The position numbers and the translations under genes are program-made. Positions 1 to 11,785 of a DNA stretch of 64,000 nucleotides are shown piece by piece (positions within the stretch are counted from its first letter, which is position 1; every line of letters begins with the position of its first letter). The notes beneath the pieces are model-generated. The model saw nothing but the letters and a program-made list of their open reading frames with translations. It was not told where the DNA came from and did not search any database. The stretch is from Bipolaris cookei (Eukaryota > Ascomycota > Dothideomycetes > Pleosporales > Pleosporaceae). The stretch is from assembly GCA_002286855.1 (NCBI GenBank), contig NRSV01000008.1, positions 372,001-436,000 of the forward strand, in the 5' to 3' direction.

Positions 1-419
1 CGAAGGGCAATGTCGAATTCCTGGTCGCTTAGACCAGAGCCGCCAAGCTGCACGCCCTTGATGGTGGCGCTGCTCCGGTTGCTCGCCGTCGGCTTTGCGT
101 CTGGTCCAATGATTGTGCTGACTGACTGGCGGTTCTCGCTGAGGCGGTTGGCAGAGCGTGACCGCGACCTTGACCGCCCCCTATCGCGATGGGACAGGCC
201 GTCTTGTGAAGTTGGACGTATGGCATCCGTCTCGAGGGCGCGGTCCTCTTCGATTGTCTCATCGACGGGCGGTTGGGCCAGTGGGGAAGTGACTATGACA
301 TTATTCTGGGTGCGTTCATCGTAAACCTGCGATGACTCGATGCCGGAGATGAAGAAGTAGTCGGCGAGCGGGGGCGGTGACTGGTCAGGCGTGGCGGAAG
401 AGGAGGGAGCAGGCGCCAT
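1..419 (-). CDS. DENN-domain protein, N-terminal fragment
   Basis: The reverse-strand frame opens at the ATG at 417-419 and runs 139 codons off the left edge with no stop, so this is only the N-terminus. It starts with a short Pro/Ser-rich stretch, then LADYFFISGIESSQVYDER (about residues 18-36), an acidic DETIEEDRALE block and an Arg/Ser-rich segment. This order matches what I know of the start of fungal uDENN/DENN (AEX-3) proteins, which act as exchange factors for Rab GTPases in membrane traffic. The DENN core itself would lie beyond the window, so the family call rests on the N-terminal motif only. An upstream ATG at about 445 is out of frame. No intron is needed in the visible part. Confidence 0.6.
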   Translation of the reverse strand, partial: MAPAPSSSATPDQSPPPLADYFFISGIESSQVYDERTQNNVIVTSPLAQPPVDETIEEDRALETDAIRPTSQDGLSHRDRGRSRSRSRSANRLSENRQSVSTIIGPDAKPTASNRSSATIKGVQLGGSGLSDQEFDIAL

Positions 420-1561
420 GATGGTAGGTGGGCATAGGATATCCAAGAAAGACGAGTCGACGAAAGAACGTGGTTGGACTGGACTGGGCAGCCGGGGGCG
501 TGTCGGGCGTTGGGTCGCCTTTGGTCGTCTATGTCATTGGGGATTGGACGCCAGGTCCAATGGGTATTTGTGGTGAGCAGCGCAGCGGGTTGTTATGCGC
601 GTCCGAGGAGACAAGTGGTGCGACAGTGACCGTCAAATGCAGATGCACTGGCGCCGAGGGGGGAGCCCAACGAGATGATTGACTTGGCTGGGCAGACGTG
701 GCAGACAAGGCAATGAGGGTTGCAGGGAGAGAAGTGCGGTGAGGGGCAGTGGCAGGGGCAGCAGAGGGTTTGTAGGGGTGGGCGGGCGGTGTTTTGTGAG
801 GCCGGGCAGCGTGTGGTTGCTGCGGGCACAAGAGAGTGAATGGGAAGAGGGTCGGTGGAGAAGGGTTCAATGCACTGCGCGCCTGGTCACAAGCCATTCA
901 AAAGGACAGGCTCGGGCCCAAGTGCCCCAGTTACATGGAGATAGCAGCTAGTCCCTATTTACCGTCATCGCAGGGCCTCTTCCCGTCTTGCGCTCTTATC
1001 ACCATGGCATGAGGAGGCAGCCCGGTTAGCGCTTGACAGCTCCCGCGGTCAACATGTGTCGGCGCTTGGCCTGGGCCGGACTGCTACACCTTGTGTGCAT
1101 GCACGCAATGGTCGAGCGGCCACGGCAGCAGTCAACGCCAGCTGCTGGGCCATGCAAGGCACTGCCGCCATCCGCCAGCCGCGGGCTTGGAGGTGGATTA
1201 TACTTTTGATTCTGGGAGGGGCATGAGTGTGTGTGTTGCACCGCCCGGCCGTGACGAGCAGGCGATACATAACAGTGCACAGGCACGGCGTTGGTGTGCC
1301 GGCCTCCCCTGTGCAGTGTGCAGCGCTGCGAGACCCTGTCCTCGGAAGGCACGACCAGGGGGGGCCCACACCGAGGGGGAAGGCACAGTCTGGGTCCTTT
1401 CCCGCCTTGAGGGCAGTGAGCAGCCGCGACCGCGACCCTGGACCTGCCATTGGTCCATTTGTGCCTGCCGCTGCCTTGCCATTTCCTGTGCGACGCTGTC
1501 TGCTCAGGGGCCGTCGAGTCGGCGCGCGCGACCGCCAGGGCCGTCATTAGCATATACGACG

Positions 1562-1579
1562 TGCGTCTGCGTCTGCGTA

Positions 1580-1621
<42 letters not shown>

Positions 1622-1636
1622 CGCGTCCGCGTCCAC
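1562..1636. repeat. Hexanucleotide microsatellite (GTCTGC)n
   Basis: About twelve near-perfect copies of a six-base unit (GTCTGC, degenerating to GTCCGC at the right end). Because six is a multiple of three the repeat stays open in all frames and inflates artificial reading frames on both strands. Confidence 0.9.
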
Positions 1637-1837
1637 CATACCGTGGTGTGCTTCCCATCTGCCTTTCCGCTTCACCCCATAGGGAGGCCCGCCATGCTGA
1701 CTTTGGCCACGTCCATGGTTCGCTGCCATGCGCTACGCCTGGCAACCTGTCCAACGTCCCAGACAAAGAAAACATGCTGCCCCACTGCCATCTGCAACCA
1801 GCCGCACATCTCACACGCCCGCCCTGTTGCTGTCCTA

Positions 1838-1875
1838 CACACATGTGCACATGTACATACATACACATGTACACA
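1838..1875. repeat. Alternating purine-pyrimidine block (ACATGT/GTAC type)
   Basis: A run of overlapping self-complementary words (ACATGTGCACATGTACAT and similar) with almost strict purine-pyrimidine alternation. A similar GTAC-rich block occurs at 33969-34003. No function can be assigned. Confidence 0.6.
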
Positions 1876-3169
1876 AAACCTCCCTCTCCCGCTTTGCATC
1901 CCATGTGCACACCGACAAGGCGTGCGTGAGCCGTCTGGAATCCCGTGTCCCGGCCATCTATCCCGCTGCCATTGCTGTTGCCCTTCCAACCCCATTGTCC
2001 TAGGCTAGTTTAGGCTCTTGCCTGCCTCTGCCTCCTTGCCAATACTTCCAAATGTACACACATACATACGTATACGCCTGTGCCCGCATACTATCCAACT
2101 ACGTACATGATCAAGCCAGTTCGACCCGTCGATCTTACTGGTTCTTGTCGATCTTGAGTCGACGTCCTAAATTGACCAGGCACATCCAATGCCGCTCTCA
2201 AATCTGGCAACTGCAGCCCCCAAAAAATAGTCGGTCCATAGCTTTCCACATAAGCGAGCTCTACCACCCACTCTTCCTCCGCCTCCCTGTCCTGCCTCTC
2301 GCCCTCTTCCATCTTGTCAGTCGAGACGTAATCAAACATCTCAAGTAATACATGTACGGGCCCTTGTCTCCGTGAAGCAAAGTCAATCCTCCGTCCATCC
2401 TGGGACCCTCCGCCAGTTCGTGATTCCTGACATGGCCACGTCTCTTATCTTTCCCAGGATCCGAACACCGTCTGGGGTACCCTGTTCCTCTCTGCCGGGC
2501 TGATGACGCCCTGCGAAGATCAGCGCCACACATCCTTTCCCCTCGAAGCCGGTTCTCCACACGACGACGCCTCGCGCTAGTCATTGACGCAATAGCCCTA
2601 TATTGCTTTCTCGAGGAGAATAGATTTCGCGCTTCCACGTGCGTTCGGGTTTCTCGGAGGTGGCTGGGTTCAAACGTACATGCTTTTGACTCGCTTCGCT
2701 TGCAGATCGATCCAAGGGACATTCATCTACATCCCGGCTGTCTCGATTTGGAAGCAACTAGCTACACCCTTCTACAAATTAAATCGTCACATGTATACAT
2801 ACCTATGCGCATGCGACGCAATCTCTCCCAATATCTCTCTACCTTGCCTAACAAATATCCTCCGTGGAGCTGACGGCACCCGAAGGCGCACAATGTGTAG
2901 TATGTATATAACTTGCGGCGCTGTTGTTTGCTTTTCAGTGACGAATCGTGACTGACGGTAATCATCCAATCACGCCCTTCTCCTTTTCGGAGCGCCTTCC
3001 GACTGGCTTCACTTAGGCGTCATCCACACACACACAATGTAGGCCCAATAGCCAAGATCAGCCCCTCATAAACCGTAGGCACGAGTGTCATCCCGTCAGT
3101 ACAGACCATTTGTACTACTCTTGGTCATCTACGAGCGGGTCCTGCAAACCTTATTGTGAAGTAGTATCC

Positions 3170-4433
3170 TCAGCGACGAGCCGTCAGCCATCCCGTACTG
3201 AGCGAGCCCCTATCACCAAGCGCGCTTCTCCATTGAATCGCCAGTTGGCCTAAGACTCGTTTGTCGTCTTCAGTCTTGGAGCCTTCGACTTCCTCGTCTT
3301 CACCGGGTTTGTAGACAAGCAAGAAAGCTACTTGCACAACATCGCGAGGACTCAGCATTGGTGCATTGAGTCCTGAGGCTTGCATATCCCAATTTAACGA
3401 TGTTGACTTGAGAGGCAGTTTCGGATTGACGTCGACAGCCTATTCAGAATCAGTACAGGTTTGGCATATACCGGGGAATCGTGGTTGTGGTAGGCTATTG
3501 TCATAGCGCCGGGATCCACAAGTGTTGCGGAATGGCGGTTTATGATCACGATCGAGCTTGTGCTTGAATCGCTGCGCCCGCGAGCGTATCAGGCAAAAAG
3601 TGGCGTAGATCTGACTCGTTACTCGGAACTGGGAGAACAAACCTCTAAACACACTGCCGCTTCCCCCATGTTTTCCAGTTGCGCCTCCAGCAGATATCGG
3701 CGTGATCCATTCCTTGGGCTCATCTCGCCAGCCTTCGTCCTGACACTAAGCAATTGCTGAGCCACAAACTGATACAGTTTGCGGAAAGTCCGGACTCTTC
3801 CACTAGCTGCTTTTCCCTCTCCTAAAGCTGTTTCAGTGTATGTGACAGTCACTGCCAATACGTGATTCCCCTCCTCCTTCAGCTCGAACCTCAGGATCCG
3901 CTGCAACGACTTGCCTGGTCCAGGAGAAGTATTGGCGTCTTCGTCTGGTGTGCCTGTCAGGTCCAGTTGTGAGCCAGTAGGGTTCGAAGGCGTTTGCATG
4001 TCTCCTTGTATCCTTACGCCGCTAATTGCTTTTGTACTGTCTGATGGGTCGAGCTCGTTGTTTGCACATAGCGTACAGGAGAATGTTTCGCCAACATAAG
4101 CACTGCCAAACGCTTCAGGAAGATTCAGTACAGGACTGAGAATGAATACATCGTTGGTGTTCCGTTGTGAAGGATAGGCGAGTGAGGCTTGTGGCGATAT
4201 ACCCAAATCTTTCGAGTTTGGAAGTGGATGCTGCGTAGCAAGCATCGGACGCGATAGCCTGATGACATCAGTGACTGCTACCTCTCTTGAACGGCAGTGA
4301 CAAGGGCATGTAGACTTTGGGCCATTCGGTGATACCACGAAGACCGATTGTCATTGAGCCACATTTGTCTGGGCGATACGCACCGTAGTACCTTGAGGCT
4401 CACCGGGTGTGCCGTCTTCAGAGAGTCTCCCAT
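3170..4433 (-). CDS. TRAPPC13: TRAPP complex subunit 13 (DUF974)
   Basis: Three exons give a 311-residue protein: 4433-4384, 4258-3643 and 3439-3170. Exon 1 encodes only MGDSLKTAHPVSLKVLR; splicing from the donor GTGCGT at 4383 to the acceptor at 4259 restores the family hallmark VSLKVLRLSRP. Exon 2 carries LNLPEAFGSAYVGETFSC and FRKLYQFVAQQLLSVRTK; exon 3 carries PLKSTSLNWDMQ and ends with IQWRSALGDRGSLSTGWL, the usual C-terminus of the family. These features identify TRAPPC13, an accessory subunit of the TRAPP tether that acts in ER-Golgi and autophagic traffic. Length and domain order are normal for fungi. A continuous frame from an ATG at 4338 also exists but would lose the conserved N-terminus, so I reject that start. 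Confidence 0.92.
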
Positions 4434-4730
4434 TGCAGGGCCTCGCTGTTGAGCCATATTGATGGCCGTTGTGTTGCAAGGTCACTGAGCTCGTGACAAA
4501 GGCCAGGCTCAAGTTCAAGTGGGGCAAATGCATCATCGGAGAGCATTCAAATATCGGGCCGGTACGGACTTAGCTCGGCAATAAAATTTAACCGATATCG
4601 TGAACTGATGTGCTCAAGCCATAAGAATCAACTTATTGGACCGAGATTCCGCTTCGCGCTATTGTGCTTACTTGTTTTATTGGGTTTTTCGTCTATGTAT
4701 TACAGCGTAAAAGAAAAATTACTTTGCAGT
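4434..4730. promoter_or_regulatory. Divergent promoter, TRAPPC13 / SET gene
   Basis: The start codons of TRAPPC13 (reverse) and the SET-domain gene (forward) are 297 bp apart, so the interval must hold both promoters and both 5' leaders. No specific factor site is recognised. An ATG at 4608 is in frame with the SET gene and would add a hydrophobic N-terminus. Confidence 0.55.
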
Positions 4731-5515
4731 ATGGATGTTACATCTGGCCAAGAAGACATCCAGCTTCAACGGTATCCGCATCTGATCATCAAGACTGACA
4801 CCCCCAAAGTTATGTGTTTCGTCCCATCATGGACTTTGTGCTAAAGCATACTAATGGGAACTTGCAGGAAGGGGCGTATTCGCAACAAAAGACATTCCCG
4901 CACAGACAATCATAGACATTTGCCCGGTCTTAATATTGGGAATAGACGAGAATAAGAAACATATAGAGAACACTTCCCTTTATCACTATACCTAGTAGGT
5001 ATTTCCACTCATCGACTCATGTACATGCTTGTCTCGTAACTCGATCTGTGCACTGGTTTCGAAGACACACAGGCCCAATCTCCCCATGTCACAAACCCCT
5101 AGATGACTTCGGCGACAACTCTACAAAGATACGTCAATGGTTGACTGCAAGTATATAGACCTGACTCAGTCCAGCAATTGGCCCCAAACAGATGCGCACG
5201 GCAATTACCAAGTTTTGCAAGCAGTCGTCTTTGGACTAGGGAGCATGTTCAACCATTCGACCCAGGAACAGAATGTGGGATGGATGCGAGACCTCTGTCG
5301 CAAAACCATAATATACCGAGCTCTGAGAAACATCCCTGCAGGTGAAGAGCTTTGTAAGCGAAAAGAAAAGAAACTTGCAAATGAAAACTGAGAAGACACT
5401 AATAGATCTAGGCATATCGTATGGCAGCCACCTAACGTTTAAGGATGCGGATATGCTACCTCCAGCGCCACTTGAAGATGAAATCGAGCAGTTGAGAATG
5501 ATTGAGCCGTATTAA
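4731..5515 (+). CDS. SET-domain protein
   Basis: Four exons can be joined: 4731-4813 (end uncertain), from about 4868 or 4872 to 4994, 5175-5353, and 5412-5515. They give RGVFATKDIPAQTIIDICPV, NTSLYHYTYNWPQ (the TAC codon spans the 4995-5174 intron), FGLGSMFNHSTQEQNVGW and IPAGEELCISYGSHLTF. GRGVFA, FNHS and GEELCISYG are the three signature blocks of SET domains, the lysine methyltransferase fold that binds S-adenosylmethionine. At about 180 residues it is a compact SET-only protein with no other domain. The first intron is odd: the expected phase needs a donor at AAAG|TTATGT, where the GT is missing. A donor at 4814 with an acceptor at 4871 rescues the frame but changes the GRGVFA block. 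Substrate unknown. Confidence 0.7.
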
Positions 5516-5656
5516 AGATAGTAAAGTACAAGGGTCGAAAGAACAAGCGCCTCCGGTGTAGAGCCCTTCTCCAGCTGGTATACATGCCGAAGTGGACGAG
5601 GTGACTATATTGAAAGCAGTAGCCTTGAAAATTGCGTGCAAGGAAGCAGATAGTAA

Positions 5657-7444
5657 TTAAGTGCTAAGAGGTTCTGGTTTTTCGCTTGACGGTGTAGCGT
5701 CTGCAGAACTGTCATCTTCGGCATCGTTCCTTAGGTCATAAGCAAGTTCGAAACATTCTTCCAGGAGCTGTGTTACGCGGCCTTGACCATCTGGTATCTC
5801 GTCGCCCACCATGAATTTACCGTCTACACGCATGTTGTCGATAGAATTCAACTATTCCTGCATCAGCACATAGATTGAAGTATCATTATGAAACACAAAC
5901 CTTCATACTATACGGATACAATTCTCTTGGTGATGATACGCCTCCCAATTTCTTCACTTCGAGAAGACATTTTCGAAGAGTTGTCAGTTGGTTGTATATT
6001 GGCAACAATGCTTCAGAGACAGGCTCGGATGTTAAGAGCAGCTGGTAGATGAGTGCATAACTCTTCCGTAGGAGGTACAATAGTGTCTTGGTATGTTAGC
6101 CTGTGAGCTCTCATAGTGCAGATGACACATACTCTTTGCTCGTAGATCTCAGATGGGCGCCCTAGTGCATCGATAAAGTTGCCGTCTATCCGTGCCTCGT
6201 CTATGCGGTCAAGCTGACGCTGAAAGTCCCAAAGATCTGTCTCACGAAGTGACCATGCCTGCGTAAGCGTAAGCTTTTCAAGCTTGTTTCGGATGGTAAG
6301 AAGCTTGTCATAAGTGTCTTTGAAGGCCGGTGCTATGCGCCCTTGCCTACACATGCATTAGCTAGTGATTCAAAAGGAATAGGAAGGCGCGCACTTTTGC
6401 TTGATTAGCGCAAGCCAAAGCAAATTTCGCCTCAACAATGTGCCAATGAGAGTTTCTGCTTCTGGTGCTGGCTCAGGATTTTCTTGAGTGAGCTGCATTT
6501 TGTCAACCATTTCGGCTAGCTTCTCTTCGGTTGTACCGGTGGTCTCATATGCATGAATTCCGTATTCTTTGAGTTCTTCGTTTAGCTTACTCAGCTCTTG
6601 CTCGTACTCTTCAACTTCATCATGAGGAAACTAAGACTCAGTAAGCATATATGTGGAGTGCCTTATAAAGATAAATCACCTTCGATCGTGTATTGCAGCC
6701 ACAAAGTGATCTTAATATTGACACCAGCTTCTCCCATTTTAGTGTCAGCTCAGGAGTGAGCTCGGATAAGTTGAGTTTCAGTTCGGCTAGGATCTCCTCG
6801 CACACCTTGATACGAGCGTCAAGAAGAGTAAAAAGGTGGGGACTGTACTGATCTTTGCCTCGTTCGACATAGTCCCGACAGTCCTTCAGATTCTTGTCGA
6901 GTGCTTCAAGGTCCTTTTGCGAATAGAATGTAGCTTCCTTGAGGTGATCCAGGAGGCGCTAGAATTCATTAGAACTTGCAATTAGAATCATATACACGGC
7001 GTGTATTGTCCTACTTTGATTGTTGAGATGTATGAGTATCTATGGAGAGGTCAGTATACACAAAGTAAACAGTGGTCAAATGCATACACTGCTGGTGGCT
7101 CATGGTTCTTTCCAATGGTCAGGTATGCAAGTGAGATGAGTTGAAAACAATCATCAAGCATGTAGTCAACTACAAGAAGATATCAGCGGATTTGCGGCTA
7201 CATTCGGCAGGTGGCAACGTGACATACCTTTGTTCTGCTCAAGACGCTTCGTTTCGCGTATCTCGTTCAAAACTATGACCTGTTCGATAACCTGATCGTA
7301 CAGCTTCAAGACATCTTGGCTCTTGACATAAGTCGATCGGTCGCGCTTCAGCAACTCGAGCTCTGTCCGGATGGATTGTAGTCTGTCGAGAATAGGCTGC
7401 TCTTTCGGGTCGAGCGGAATCCGCGGCAGTGGAGAGTCGGTCAT
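5657..7444 (-). CDS. Conserved fungal DUF2408 protein
   Basis: Eight exons give 477 residues: 7444-7228, 7169-7088, 7039-7015, 6958-6680, 6630-6395, 6346-6133, 6086-5901 and 5851-5657, all with GT..AG introns of about 40-130 bp and consistent phase. Exon 3 is only 25 bp. The protein starts MTDSPLPRIPLDPKEQPILD and contains LDRLQSIRTELELLKRDRST, LTQAWSLRETDLWDFQRQLD, EPVSEALLPIYNQLTTLRKC and SIDNMRVDGKFMVGDEIPDG. I recognise this as the widely conserved fungal family with two DUF2408 units; it is mostly helical with no membrane segment or catalytic motif, and the molecular function is not known to me. An ATG four codons upstream exists; MTDS matches the family start better. It converges with the SET gene, 141 bp away. 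Confidence 0.85.
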
Positions 7445-7764
7445 GGTGGTCCACAAGAATTATGCAGTGATGGCTGGGTCGTCTTGAGGTGGGGTTGAGC
7501 CTAACTCGGTGGTTGGTGAGGGCCTGGAGTGCAGCAATATGCGATCTTGCACGTAGCCGGGCGGGAAGCCAAGATGCAGCATGAGAGCGGGGAAAGTGCT
7601 TGGAACGTCACCGAGGGGCAAAGTCAGCCTCCATCCTAAAATAGGCTAGACTGAGCTAAGCGAAGGACACCACTAGCGCCTTCCACACCATCAAACGAAT
7701 TCAGCAGTCTCGAAACTACCACCACCTCGACCTCACGACCAATCTCACGATCACAACCGTCGCA
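7445..7764. promoter_or_regulatory. Divergent promoter, DUF2408 gene / ribosomal protein P1
   Basis: The 320 bp between the two start codons must serve a ribosomal protein gene on one side and the DUF2408 gene on the other. The last part before the P1 start is CT/CA-rich (for example CACCACCTCGACCTCACGACC), a common feature of strongly expressed fungal promoters. No individual site is claimed. Confidence 0.5.
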
Positions 7765-8268
7765 ATGTCTACCGCCGAGCTCGCCTCCTCCTACGCCGCT
7801 CTCATCCTCGCTGATGACGGTGTCGACATCACTGTACGACTCCCGAGGTGCATCTGTGCAATTTCTGGGCACCATGGCTAATTTGAACAGGCCGACAAGC
7901 TCCAGTCTCTTATCAAGGCCGCAAAGGTCGAGGAAGTCGAGCCCATTTGGACCTCTCTTTTCGCCAAGGTGCGCATTTACGGCAATGCTGCGTCACAGGT
8001 CAATTTTCTGATGTGTGAATAGGCTCTTGAGGGCAAGGATGTCAAGGACCTGCTCTTGAACGTTGGCTCAGGTGGCGGCGCCGCTGCCCCTGCTGCCGCT
8101 GGTGGTGCTGCCGCCGCTGGTGGTGCCGCCGATGCTGCACCAGCAGCTGAGGAGAAGAAGGAAGAGGGTACGTTGGCTCACACAATCGCGATGGCAGATG
8201 ATCCGACTAACACACCAACAGAGAAGGAGGAGTCCGACGAGGACATGGGCTTCGGTCTTTTCGACTAA
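7765..8268 (+). CDS. RPP1: 60S acidic ribosomal protein P1
   Basis: Four exons (7765-7833, 7891-7968, 8023-8167, 8222-8268) encode 112 residues. The N-terminus MSTAELASSYAALILADDG and LQSLIKAAKVEEVEPIWTSL form the helical dimerisation domain. A Gly/Ala hinge rich in GGAAAP follows, and the C-terminus EESDEDMGFGLFD is the invariant stalk tail that recruits elongation factors. Length and order are exactly those of eukaryotic P1, which pairs with P2 on the ribosomal stalk. The intron before the last exon splits the acidic hinge from the tail. P1 rather than P2 is chosen from the N-terminal sequence. Confidence 0.95.
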
Positions 8269-9340
8269 ACGTCTTCTTTCTCTTCCTTTCTTCGACATTT
8301 GCCTTTATCGGGGTTGTACAACGGATTCATCAGCGGGCATATCCCCATTGCTGGGGTAGAAATAGTCACGACCTCTCCGTGACCACGGTTTTGCACACGG
8401 GCCCTCCCCGGAAGAAACAAAGACGGCGTCATGAGATATGTTAGGTCGGCAGGTCAATGAATACTTCGAAAAGCGCAATGTTGGGAGTCTCTCCACGATA
8501 CCCTAGGTGATGACAACGGGCAACGAAATGCCATGTCTTTAGAGGCGTCTCTATGCTCCAACAACCTTGCTATCGCAGCAGTGAAGTCAAGTTGTGTTGT
8601 TCAATTTGGGACCAACCACTCACCTTTGGAGGGGTTTCTGTCTGCCATTCTTAGCGCTCGTCTCTTGCACGCACCAGCATGTGACTCTATATACCCGCGT
8701 GTGTTAGCCTGTGCCCATTTTCTTTATTCCAAAAATATCCGCCTGACTGCTCTTCTTCGTCAACGCGTCGTACAAGTTTCCTCTACCTGCCGATCGTTTC
8801 GCCATTTCACGCACAATCCCTGTCTCGAAGATAGCCTCTTGATCCCACCGTGCATTACAGAAGACGTCTGTTGATATGCGTTGGGTAACGGGGATGCATG
8901 TGGTTAAGCCAGGCTCGCAACTGTGTTCCTGAAACTGTTGGATCTGGTAAGAAAGGAAACCAACAGAAACTGTGATTTTGGCGAAAATTGTGGCTCTCAG
9001 ATTTGTTCAAGTTAATGTTGATGATTCGTCCCTGAGTGGAATAGTAGTCCGACCTACCCTAAAACAGAGAACGGTGGTGAGTGCTCAAGTAAGTTGTGAG
9101 ATAACTTCCTGGTTGTTATGGAACTGGCAAAGACGAAAACTGAGTAGACGGTAATAGATCACCAGATGTTCTGTTTTTACGTGGAATGATATCCTGTAGA
9201 GTTTGCTTGAATTTGACTTAATTGGCTGATATGCCCATGGTAACATATCCAAAACATACGACAACTTGTGTATCGATTTCCAGCTTAATATGTTATGCGC
9301 CTATTGGATGCCCTATATCGACACAATAGTAGATTCCCAT
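8269..9340. other. Intergenic, 3' flanks of P1 and of the carrier gene
   Basis: About 1.07 kb lie between two convergent genes. An open frame of 113 codons at 8533-8874 has no recognisable family, no splice context and an unusual composition, so I do not call it. From about 8950 the DNA is AT-richer. I see no RNA gene here. Confidence 0.5.
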
Positions 9341-10791
9341 TTATACGCCATTGGCGCGCAGAAGCTCGTCGTCGTAAGTCATACTGTTAATGCGCTTCTT
9401 TGTGAACTCGAATACAGTAAAGAAAATTGCGTTGACAATGCAGGAGCGAGACATCGATACCCCCAGGCCTAGAGTTTGTCAGTAGCGAACCTGAAAAATC
9501 TTGATGCTCTATTCTCACCTCGATACATCCGACGGTTGAAAAACTGAATCTTCGGACGAGTGGCCTTATCTTTTCCCCCAACAAGGCAGTTGCGCTGATA
9601 GATGCTCTTAGCTGTATCGATGGGAAATATCTGAAATAATAGTTAGATATGCCTTTCCTCCCTTGCTGGATGTACTTACACATGCCCAGCTCACCAGTCC
9701 ACAAAGACCACCAGCTATTACAACTGCCAACGGATGCGTGGGTGATGTTCCGCGTGCTTTTGCTAACACCTGTTTCACGCTCTCATATGTAACAAAGTAG
9801 ATGCCGGTGCCGATCGAATCCCGAACTATGCAATGTCAGCTTTCTACTCATTTTTCTCTGCCTTAATGCTTTGGTTCACTCACGTAGATGCAAATGAAAG
9901 CCAGAATACAGGCCACTCCAACCCCGATGCCTGACCAGATTTTGTGCCGTCTTCCAGGTTCCTAAATTCTGGTAACTCTTCCGTATCGCTTCGTTCTTGC
10001 CGCCGCCATCGTTACGCTCGGCCATAAGCACCGAAATTTGTGCGCTTAGTTTCGTCAGCTCGAACGGACCTAGAGGATATTTAGTCGGTTTCGCATGCAA
10101 ATGGAAACACCTTCTCCGTACATGCAATGACTGTGATGGCTGCACCTGCATTCACCCCTGCCAGCCCGAAACATGCGACTGTCGAGAACGTGGGCCATGC
10201 ATCTTTGGTATTCGCAATTACGAGTGGCGAACTCCCAGTAGTCTGGTAGATCCAGTTGTCAAGCGCATATTTGGAGCGCTGGTATATGGAGAAGGACACC
10301 GTGCGAACAAGCGTTATGCTTGCGAGAGGAGACCAAACACCTATGACGCGTGTATTAGAATGCATTCGGTACGACGCGGAGAAACAACTGGCTTACCACG
10401 GTAGAAACCGTGGAAACCCTCGGTTTTGTAGGTATGGCGGACGCAGTCGGCGAAAGAGTTGAATTTGTATCTATTTAGAGTCAGTCGTAATTTACGAGAT
10501 AATAGGAGAAGCTTGCATACGCTTGCAGGCGGGTTTTGACCGAGTCGAGAGGATACTGGAAGCTGTTAGTGCCTCAGAGCTCAGTAGCAAGTCGTCGTGA
10601 ATGGGTTCGCTCACAGCCGCAAAGGTAGACAGAAGGCTACTGGAGCTCGCAGCGACCTCAGTCCTGTACCGCTTTGTCCATCGCTTTGCCTGTTCGCTGC
10701 ACAAGACGGCTCTCGAGACGTCGGTCAGATCTCGGGGCCTACTGGAAACGCCTCTTTGTAAATTTGGCCTCTCCCCCTCCTGCGTGGGCAT
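9341..10791 (-). CDS. Mitochondrial carrier family (SLC25) protein
   Basis: Eight exons (10791-10615, 10555-10521, 10470-10397, 10340-10122, 10069-9884, 9825-9680, 9630-9519, 9468-9341) give 358 residues. All three carrier repeats show the PX[DE]XX[KR] signature: PLDSVKTRLQ at about 61, PFELTKLSAQ at about 170 and PIDTAKSIYQ at about 282, each at the end of an odd-numbered helix as expected. The family exchanges metabolites across the inner mitochondrial membrane, with six membrane helices. Substrate cannot be read from the sequence by eye; the arrangement is closest to fungal carriers with a long N-terminal extension (here about 45 residues before EVAASSSSLLSTFAA). Exon 2 is only 35 bp and begins exactly with the first signature motif. 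Confidence 0.88.
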
Positions 10792-11785
10792 ACCGGCTAT
10801 CGCTAGCTGTGGAAGACAGTGCTGTCTTCCTACGGCAATCGCGATCGGGCCAGCAGCCAGACAAGCTCCATGAAGACCGCTGCGTCGTCAGGCTCAGTGG
10901 GTTGCAGGAGTGCGCGCGATCGATGTAACGTGAAAGGGTTCGTGGCAGAGAGGGAGGGTGGGCGACAATGGCGGAAGCTGTTGAGTGTGTATAGATTCGG
11001 AGCGTGGTGATGGAATGGTGGGGTTAAGCTCACTCCCAAGCGGCTTAACCGTCACCGGAACCATGGCCTAATTGGTGCATGGCTGTGATCGACAAGCCGA
11101 ATCGCACTTCAATGTGTCTCCCAGATCGCAGAAACGTCTCGCCCACCGCACGCAAAAGACGATCGCTGCTTTGGCATTGGATATGCGTGTGCTCTTTTGA
11201 TTGCCTATGCCGTCATCCTGCCAGAACTCGTTGTACAGGTGTGTAATTCAAGAGTGCCGGTGTGGAATGCGGGGTCGGTTCACGCCTATGCGAAGCTGAA
11301 CACTTACCCCAGTCCCCATGCATCGCTATAGCTCGGGCGAATCACATCCGCCATCTACTACAGCCACAGTACTTGGGCAGTCATTCTCTGATTCACAGTC
11401 TTAACATCAACTCGTGCGCTTGTACTAGGGCCTCTTCCACGCCGCGTCTTGCGCTCTAGCTACCCGACGTCGGCCATCCGACAGCAAGCCTGCATCTGTG
11501 ACAGGACGTGTATGACAGGACGCTACCGGCCGCGGACCATGGTACGTGGGTAGAGTTGAGCTTATCAGCATTCGCAGACATGCTCCTTTCAGATACCACA
11601 TCACATTCGACATATCATATCCAGCTTCAAGATATACTGAAATTTTGCCCACGCGTTGAATAGTCTTGTGCACGTAGGCACCATCCTCAACCCTCGTGAT
11701 TCTTCATATATCAGCCCGGCCAAGTTTCTCCTGTAGATACGCCTGACATGGCTGCCATCGTCAGCTGGACCTCTTCCTGGCTACA
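10792..11785. other. Intergenic between two reverse-strand genes
   Basis: About 1 kb that should contain the carrier promoter (right of 10791) and the 3' end of the small membrane protein gene. Only short frames without family resemblance are present (for example 11425-11673, reverse). No RNA gene recognised. Confidence 0.45.

Larger units (their letters stand above)
420..3169. other. 2.75 kb gene-free region upstream of the DENN gene
   Basis: I see no convincing gene here. The longest open frames, on both strands between about 1026 and 2008, run through a hexanucleotide repeat that happens to lack stops and show no family resemblance. The stretch probably holds the promoter and 5' leader of the DENN gene and the 3' flank of TRAPPC13. 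It contains a GTCTGC repeat, an alternating purine-pyrimidine block, and pyrimidine-rich tracts. Confidence 0.5.

Noticed and set aside
1026..2008. Overlapping frames of about 300 codons on both strands
   Set aside because: They are held open by the hexanucleotide repeat, overlap each other on opposite strands and show no family features.
4238..4338. Start of TRAPPC13 at the ATG at 4338
   Set aside because: It gives a non-conserved N-terminus; the spliced start at 4433 restores V-S-L-K-V-L-R-L-S-R-P.
8533..8874. 113-codon forward frame downstream of P1
   Set aside because: No family resemblance and no conserved features; chance openness is likely.
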